Assembly (NCBI GenBank): GCA_900316985.1
Contig: ONFE01000006.1
Span: 1 to 64,000, forward strand
From: an uncultured Prevotellaceae bacterium
GTDB taxonomy: Bacteria > Bacteroidota > Bacteroidia > Bacteroidales > Bacteroidaceae
Reading direction: 5' to 3'
DNA length: 64,000 nt
Numbering within the stretch: the stretch's first letter is position 1; each line of letters opens with the position of its first letter. A model generated the notes under the pieces. The model was not told where the DNA came from, ran no database searches, and saw only the letters and a list, made by a program, of their open reading frames with translations. The position numbers and the translations under genes were made by a program. Of the stretch, positions 59,168 to 64,000 are shown one piece after another.

Positions 59168-59893
59168 ATGACAGATATGATTATTAAAGTATGTGGAATG
59201 CGGGAAACGGAGAACATCCGTGAGGTTGCTGAACTGGGAGTGGATATGATGGGCTTCATCTTCTGGCCAGAAAGCCCGAGGTTCGTGAAAATGATTTCTG
59301 CTCAGGCAGGTATCATACCCGATTATTCAGAAGAACGCCTGAGAAAGGCTCGCGGCAACAGCCAGCAGACTATGACTGGCAACCAGCATCCAGCACGTGT
59401 CGGTGTCTTTGTGGACGATATGCCACAGAGTATCGTTACCCGTGTCTATAATTACGATCTCGATTATGTTCAGTTGCATGGAAACGAGTCGGCTGTAATG
59501 ATTGAAAACCTGAAACGTACGCTGATTCCCGATATTGCTCCTGACATCAAGATTATTAAAGCCTTGAGCATTCGCGAAAAGGATGACGTGAAGCGATGGC
59601 GTGAATATGAAGGAGCTGCCGATATGCTGCTCTTTGACACGAAGTGCAAGACGGTTGGCGGCAGTGGCGAACAGTTCGACTGGTCGGTACTTGAGGCCTA
59701 CGACGGCAACATTCCTTTCCTGCTCAGTGGTGGTATTGGTCCTGAAGATGCAGAGAGAGTCCTGAAATTCAGTCATCCGCAGTTCGCTGGCATCGACCTG
59801 AACAGTCGGTTCGAAATCTCCCCCGCTGTAAAAGACGTGGAGAAACTAAAAACATTCATTCAAACAATCAGACAACATGAACAAAATCAATAA
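59168..59893 (+). CDS. trpF: Phosphoribosylanthranilate isomerase
   Basis: A 241-aa TIM-barrel isomerase converting PRA to CdRP. IKVCGMRETENIREV carries the catalytic Cys and the N-terminal signature; GFIFWPESPRFV, RVGVFVDD, DYVQLHGNE, LLFDTKCKTVGGSGEQFDW and FLLSGGIGPED are family blocks. It is longer than usual because of an insertion of about 20 residues (PDYSEERLRKARGNSQQTMT region) before RVGVFVDD. Its 3' end overlaps trpA by 17 bp, implying coupled translation. Confidence 0.95.
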   Translation: MTDMIIKVCGMRETENIREVAELGVDMMGFIFWPESPRFVKMISAQAGIIPDYSEERLRKARGNSQQTMTGNQHPARVGVFVDDMPQSIVTRVYNYDLDYVQLHGNESAVMIENLKRTLIPDIAPDIKIIKALSIREKDDVKRWREYEGAADMLLFDTKCKTVGGSGEQFDWSVLEAYDGNIPFLLSGGIGPEDAERVLKFSHPQFAGIDLNSRFEISPAVKDVEKLKTFIQTIRQHEQNQ

Positions 59894-60662
59894 ATTATAT
59901 GCCGAGCAGCGTGAAACGGGGCGTAAACTCCTCTCGCTCTATTTCTGTGCCGGCTGCCCCACTTTGGAGAGTACTGCCGATGTAATCAAGACCCTCGAAC
60001 GTCGTGGAATCGACATGATAGAAGTGGGCATTCCTTTCAGCGACCCATTGGCCGATGGTCCGGTTATTCAAAGTGCCGGAACGGTGGCCCTAAAGAACGG
60101 TCAGACGTTGACACACCTCTTTGAACAGCTCCGCAGTATCAAGGACGAAGTGAAGATTCCCCTTGTGATGATGGGATATCTCAACGTGATTATGCACTAC
60201 GGCATCGAGCGCTTCTGCCAGTCGTGCGTGGAGTGTGGTGCCTCGGGTGCCATCATTCCCGACCTTCCATTCAAGGATTACCTTGACGAGGTGAAACCTA
60301 TTGCCGACAAATACGACCTGCGCATCATCATGATGATTACCCCCGAGACCAGCGAGGAGCGCATCCGTTTTATCGATGAGCATACCGATGGTTTCATCTA
60401 CATGGTAAGTTCTGCCAGCATTACCGGTGCCCAGAATAATTTCGACGAGGCCAAGCAGGAGTATTTCCGTCATATCAACTCGATGAATCTCCGCAATCCG
60501 CGGATGATAGGTTTCGGCATCAGCAACAAGCAGACGCTTGAGTCGGCTCAGCAGAATGCCGCAGGTGCCATCATCGGCTCAAAGTTCGTCACCTTGCTCA
60601 ACGAAGCAAACGGCGATGCCGAAAAGGCTATGGATAATCTTTATGCTGCACTCGAACAATGA
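59877..60662 (+). CDS. trpA: Tryptophan synthase alpha chain
   Basis: A 261-aa TIM-barrel subunit that splits indole-3-glycerol phosphate and channels indole to TrpB. IEVGIPFSDPLADGPVIQ contains the catalytic Glu and Asp region (residues about 46-65). SGAIIPDLPFKDY, FIYMVSSASITGAQ and FGISNKQTLE are conserved. It overlaps trpF by 17 bp and the hotdog thioesterase gene by 4 bp (ATGA). It is unusually separated from its partner trpB by that gene. Confidence 0.96.
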   Translation: MNKINKLYAEQRETGRKLLSLYFCAGCPTLESTADVIKTLERRGIDMIEVGIPFSDPLADGPVIQSAGTVALKNGQTLTHLFEQLRSIKDEVKIPLVMMGYLNVIMHYGIERFCQSCVECGASGAIIPDLPFKDYLDEVKPIADKYDLRIIMMITPETSEERIRFIDEHTDGFIYMVSSASITGAQNNFDEAKQEYFRHINSMNLRNPRMIGFGISNKQTLESAQQNAAGAIIGSKFVTLLNEANGDAEKAMDNLYAALEQ

Positions 60663-61066
60663 AACTTATAGATTTCCTGAACGAGAATGACCGTTTCGCC
60701 AAGCAGAACGGTATACAGCTCACAGAAGTCCGTGAGGGGTACGCCCGTGCCGAGATGACTGTCTCAAAGATGCATCTCAATGGCGGAGGCGTGTGCCAGG
60801 GAGGAGCCTTGTTCACGCTTGCAGATTTGGCTTTTGCAGCTGTCTCTAATAGTCATGGGTTGCTTACTTTCGGGCTCGAGAACAGCATCGCTTTTCTTAA
60901 GAGTGCCAAAGAGGGAGATCATCTGGTGGCTGAAGCCGTTGAAACGCTGAACCATCATAAGATTCCCTTCTGCGAGATGAAGGTTCGTAATCAGCATGGT
61001 GAATTGATCTGTACAATGACGGGATTGGCATTCCGCAAGGATAAGCCGATGCCAAGTGTAGAATAG
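60659..61066 (+). CDS. PaaI-type hotdog-fold thioesterase inside the trp operon
   Basis: 135 aa with the hotdog core: MHLNGGGVCQGGALFTLADL (residues about 37-56) contains the HxNGxGxxxGG signature and the catalytic Asp of PaaI-like acyl-CoA thioesterases, followed by GLENSIAFLKSAKEGDHLVA. Relatives hydrolyse aromatic or other acyl-CoA esters; in the phenylacetate pathway PaaI acts as a rescue thioesterase. Tight overlap with trpA (ATGA) and 23 bp to trpB show co-expression with tryptophan synthesis. Why is unclear; a link to aryl-CoA or indole/phenylacetate-type metabolites is speculation. Confidence 0.88.
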   Translation: MKLIDFLNENDRFAKQNGIQLTEVREGYARAEMTVSKMHLNGGGVCQGGALFTLADLAFAAVSNSHGLLTFGLENSIAFLKSAKEGDHLVAEAVETLNHHKIPFCEMKVRNQHGELICTMTGLAFRKDKPMPSVE

Positions 61067-61089
61067 AACGAGAAAAATACAAATACAAA

Positions 61090-62301
61090 ATGAAAAAAGA
61101 AAGCTTTTATGTTGACGAGCGCGGCTACTACGGAGAGTTTGGCGGTGCCTACGTCCCAGAGATATTATATAAGGTGGTGGAGGACCTGAAGGAGGCTTAC
61201 CTGCCCATAATTGAGAGTAAGGAATTCCAGAAGGAGTATTACAAGTTGTTGCGCGACTATGTAGGTCGTCCGTCGCCTTTATACTATGCCCGTCGGATGA
61301 GTGAGAAATATGGTTGTCAGCTCTATCTGAAGCGCGAGGACCTGAACCATACGGGCGCCCACAAAATCAACAACACCGTAGGACAGATCCTGATGGCTAA
61401 GAAGATGGGCAAGACGCGAATTATCGCCGAGACAGGTGCCGGTCAGCATGGTGTGGCCACGGCTACCGTCTGCGCCCTAATGGATATGAAGTGTGAGGTA
61501 TTCATGGGTGCCACCGATGTGGAGCGCCAGCATACCAACGTAGAGCGTATGAAGATGCTTGGAGCCGAGGTACATCCCGTCCGCACGGGTAATATGACGC
61601 TCTCGGATGCCTGTTCCGAGGCTATTCGCGATTGGTGCTGCCATCCCAAGGACACCTTCTATATCGTAGGGTCCACCATGGGTCCCCATCCTTATCCCGA
61701 TATCGTGGCCCGTATGCAGAGTATTATCTCCAAGGAACTCAAGGAGCAACTGCAGGAGAAGGTGGGACGCGACTATCCCGACTATCTTGTGGCCTGTGTG
61801 GGAGGTGGCTCTAATGCAGCCGGAACGGTCTATCATTATCTCGACGACGAGCGCGTGAAAATTGTTTTGGCCGAGGCTGGAGGTCATGGTGTGGATACCG
61901 ATTATACGGCAGCTACCATGCATCGCGGCACTACCGGAATCCTACATGGTTCGAAGATGCTCGTCATGCAGACGCCCGACGGACAGATTGAGGAAGCCTT
62001 CACCATTTCGGCTGGACTTGACTATCCAGGTGTGGGTCCGATGCATTGCAATATGTACCAGAAAGGTCGTTCGCAGGTGCTGGCCATCAACGACGATGAG
62101 GCCATCCGTGCCGGTTATGAACTTACCCGTATGGAAGGCATCATCCCTGCCATTGAGAGTGCCCATGCCGTAGCTGCCTTGAGCAAGATGCAGTTCAAGG
62201 CCGACGATGTGGTGGTGCTTACGGTCAGCGGCCGTGGCGACAAGGATGTGGAAACCTATTTGAAGAATAAGGAATTGGCTGGTGAATACGGCAGGTTTTA
62301 G
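61090..62301 (+). CDS. trpB: Tryptophan synthase beta chain
   Basis: A 403-aa PLP enzyme joining indole and serine. YGEFGGAYVPEILY is the N-terminal block, LKREDLNHTGAHKINNTVGQ carries the PLP lysine (about residue 94), GAGQHGVATATVCALM and the phosphate-binding CVGGGSNAAGTVYHY follow, and LTVSGRGDKDVETY is near the end. Motifs are of the standard TrpB1 type that pairs with TrpA. It sits between the thioesterase gene and trpE, 16 bp before the trpE ATG. Confidence 0.97.
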   Translation: MKKESFYVDERGYYGEFGGAYVPEILYKVVEDLKEAYLPIIESKEFQKEYYKLLRDYVGRPSPLYYARRMSEKYGCQLYLKREDLNHTGAHKINNTVGQILMAKKMGKTRIIAETGAGQHGVATATVCALMDMKCEVFMGATDVERQHTNVERMKMLGAEVHPVRTGNMTLSDACSEAIRDWCCHPKDTFYIVGSTMGPHPYPDIVARMQSIISKELKEQLQEKVGRDYPDYLVACVGGGSNAAGTVYHYLDDERVKIVLAEAGGHGVDTDYTAATMHRGTTGILHGSKMLVMQTPDGQIEEAFTISAGLDYPGVGPMHCNMYQKGRSQVLAINDDEAIRAGYELTRMEGIIPAIESAHAVAALSKMQFKADDVVVLTVSGRGDKDVETYLKNKELAGEYGRF

Positions 62302-62317
62302 TAAAAGGATTACAGTT

Positions 62318-63727
62318 ATGAATACTTTTAAATATACAACGGTTTCAAAGACCATCCTGGCCGACCTTTATACGCCGGTGGGTGTCTATATGCACCTGCG
62401 TGATATCTATCCGATGTCGGTTTTGATGGAGAGTTCCGACTATCACGATGCCAACAACTCGCGTTCGTTCATCGGTATTAATCCCATTGCCTCGGTGGCT
62501 ATTGCCCACGGAGAGAGCACGCTTACGTATCCTGATGGTTCGGTGGAGCGCCACATCGTGAACAAGCAATATCGTTCTGACAATGCTATTAATGATTTCT
62601 TGAAGCGATTTGAGGTAACTGGTGAGAATTCAGGTTATTGCGGACTTTACGGTTATACTTCCTTTAATGCAGTCCGCTACTTTGAGGACATCCCTGTGAA
62701 GGATGAAACGATGGCCAAGAATGATGCTCCCGATATGTACTATATCTTCTACCGCGACATCATCGTCTTTGATCATTTCAACAATAAGATGACGATTGTT
62801 TCCATTGTTGGAGAATCAGGGGAGTCCGGACAAGCTGCCATCGATGACATCCTCCGTCAGATGAACCGTGCTAACGTGAAGGCCTACGGCTTCCATCCTG
62901 TGGGCGAGGTCAGCTCTCCGCTGACCGACGAGGAGCACAAGGCCAATATCCGCCGCGGTATCCAGCATTGCCTGCGTGGAGATGTTTTTCAGATTGTGCT
63001 TTCGCGCCGTTTTATCCAGAAGTATGAGGGCGATGATTTCAAACTCTATCGTGCTCTGCGTAGCATCAATCCCAGCCCTTATCTTTTTTATTTTGACTTC
63101 GGAGGGTTCCGCATCTTCGGTTCCAGCCCTGAAACTCATTGCCGAATAGAAGGTCGCAAAGCCTATATCGACCCCATAGCAGGTACCACTAAGCGTACGG
63201 GTGATGCTGAGGCTGACCGTCGTGGAGCAGAGTATCTGCGTAATGATCCGAAAGAGAATGCCGAACATGTGATGCTGGTGGACTTGGCCCGCAACGACCT
63301 TTCGCGCAACTGCCATGACGTGAAGGTAGATTTCTACAAAGACCTGCAATACTACAGCCACGTCATCCATCTGGTCAGTCGTGTGAGCGGAACCCTCGAC
63401 GATGGTGCCGATCCCATCAAGGCATTCATCGACACCTTCCCCGCCGGAACACTTTCGGGTGCTCCCAAGGTACGTGCCATGCAACTCATCTCCGAGTACG
63501 AACCGCATAATCGCGGAGCCTATGGCGGCTGCATCGGTTTCATAGGCATGAACGGCTCTTTGAATCAGGCCATCACCATCCGCACCTTCGTTTCACGCAA
63601 TAACGAACTTTGGTTTCAGGCAGGTGGCGGCATCGTGGCCAAGAGCGACGAGGAATATGAATTACAGGAAGTGAATAACAAATTGGGCGCGCTCCGTCGT
63701 GCCATTCTGATGGCGGAGGACATGTAA
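62318..63727 (+). CDS. trpE: Anthranilate synthase component I
   Basis: 469 aa from ATG 62318 (MNTFKYTTVSK); the frame is open further upstream but overlaps the trpB end. It converts chorismate to anthranilate using ammonia from TrpG. An N-terminal feedback-type segment includes LMESSDYHDANNSRSFIGIN. The chorismate-binding domain has GDVFQIVLSRRFIQ, NPSPYLFYFDFG, GSSPETHCRIEG, DPIAGTTKRTG, FPAGTLSGAPKVRAMQLI and RGAYGGCIGFIG. It ends 1 bp before trpG. Confidence 0.96.
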   Translation: MNTFKYTTVSKTILADLYTPVGVYMHLRDIYPMSVLMESSDYHDANNSRSFIGINPIASVAIAHGESTLTYPDGSVERHIVNKQYRSDNAINDFLKRFEVTGENSGYCGLYGYTSFNAVRYFEDIPVKDETMAKNDAPDMYYIFYRDIIVFDHFNNKMTIVSIVGESGESGQAAIDDILRQMNRANVKAYGFHPVGEVSSPLTDEEHKANIRRGIQHCLRGDVFQIVLSRRFIQKYEGDDFKLYRALRSINPSPYLFYFDFGGFRIFGSSPETHCRIEGRKAYIDPIAGTTKRTGDAEADRRGAEYLRNDPKENAEHVMLVDLARNDLSRNCHDVKVDFYKDLQYYSHVIHLVSRVSGTLDDGADPIKAFIDTFPAGTLSGAPKVRAMQLISEYEPHNRGAYGGCIGFIGMNGSLNQAITIRTFVSRNNELWFQAGGGIVAKSDEEYELQEVNNKLGALRRAILMAEDM

Positions 63728-63728
63728 C

Positions 63729-64000
63729 ATGAAGATAGTTATTATTGATAATTACGACTCGTTTACCTATAACCTGAGTCATTTGTTAAAGGAACTTGGT
63801 GCGGAGGTTACCGTCTACCGCAACGACCAGTTTGAACTCCCGCAACTCGAGGCTTTCGATAAGATTGTGCTTTCGCCTGGTCCTGGCATTCCCTCAGAGG
63901 CAGGGCTATTGCTCGATGTTATACGCACATATGCCGGAAAGAAATCCATCTTCGGCGTTTGTCTGGGGCATCAGGCCATCGGCGAAGCTTTTGGCGGACG
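63729..64000 (+). CDS. trpG: Anthranilate synthase component II (glutaminase), 3'-truncated by window edge
   Basis: It starts at ATG 63729 with KIVIIDNYDSFTYNLSHLLK, the standard TrpG/PabA start. VLSPGPGIPSEAG and the nucleophile elbow IFGVCLGHQAIGEAFGG follow, the last holding the catalytic Cys of class I glutamine amidotransferases. About 90 of the expected 190 residues are inside the window. It supplies ammonia to TrpE and is translated with it (1-bp gap). Confidence 0.95.
   Translation, partial: MKIVIIDNYDSFTYNLSHLLKELGAEVTVYRNDQFELPQLEAFDKIVLSPGPGIPSEAGLLLDVIRTYAGKKSIFGVCLGHQAIGEAFGG

Overview
The window is Bacteroidota DNA, most probably from Prevotella or a close relative. The evidence is SusC/SusD pairs, promoters of the TTTG-N19/20-TAnnTTTG type, few Shine-Dalgarno sites, secreted proteins ending in an NGKK-type tail, and pectin enzymes of the gut/rumen kind. 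No rRNA or tRNA gene was seen. Assignments rest on reading the sequence and on remembered family motifs; no search was run.

Layout. 0-6 kb: tandem GMP synthase genes (the first is cut by the window edge), a HIT protein, a lipoprotein, a patatin and a SulP anion transporter. 6.3-11.4 kb: a SusC/SusD pair with no enzymes beside it. 11.4-21.5 kb: mscL, gapA, secreted proteins of unknown role, a 5' fragment of miaA, intact miaA, a lipid kinase and a Crp/Fnr regulator. 21.7-26.2 kb: a glycogen/alpha-glucan locus with a broken debranching enzyme, a GT4 glycogen synthase and a GH57-like protein whose catalytic motifs look altered. 26.3-55.2 kb: a large pectin/hemicellulose region, mostly on the minus strand. 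It holds a GH3, two PL1 pectate lyases, a SusC/SusD pair with a DUF5123-like lipoprotein, a giant frameshifted CE8 pectin methylesterase, two further secreted proteins, a frameshifted flavodoxin and a GH28-GH105 fusion. 55.5-57 kb: an ECF sigma factor, rpe and a 41-aa protein. 57.1-64 kb: a trp operon in the order L-D-C-F-A-hotdog-B-E-G, with a Trp-rich leader peptide and an attenuator.

Working together. The pectin genes make a coherent route: CE8 demethylates, PL1 and GH28 cut the backbone, SusC/D imports, GH105 removes unsaturated ends and GH3 trims side sugars. A near-perfect palindrome of LacI/GalR type lies upstream of the second SusC and a related one just before the 43.9-kb gene. This suggests co-regulation, although no LacI gene is in the window.

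The most unusual structure is a compact 2.8-kb island at 47.8-50.6 kb that splits the pectin region. A VirE/primase-helicase-like ATPase and a small Cys-containing protein lie between clusters of inverted CTATCAC iterons. Between the two genes is an array of four short palindromes at an exact 22-bp period. A gene-less locus at 12.3-12.6 kb has the same architecture with unrelated sequence: a perfect 22-bp inverted repeat followed by four palindromes at 22-bp period. Together they look like a family of elements with conserved layout and diverged recognition sequences.

Several genes carry frameshifts or small internal deletions (debranching enzyme, CE8 twice, flavodoxin). These are either real decay or assembly error, and read data are needed to decide.
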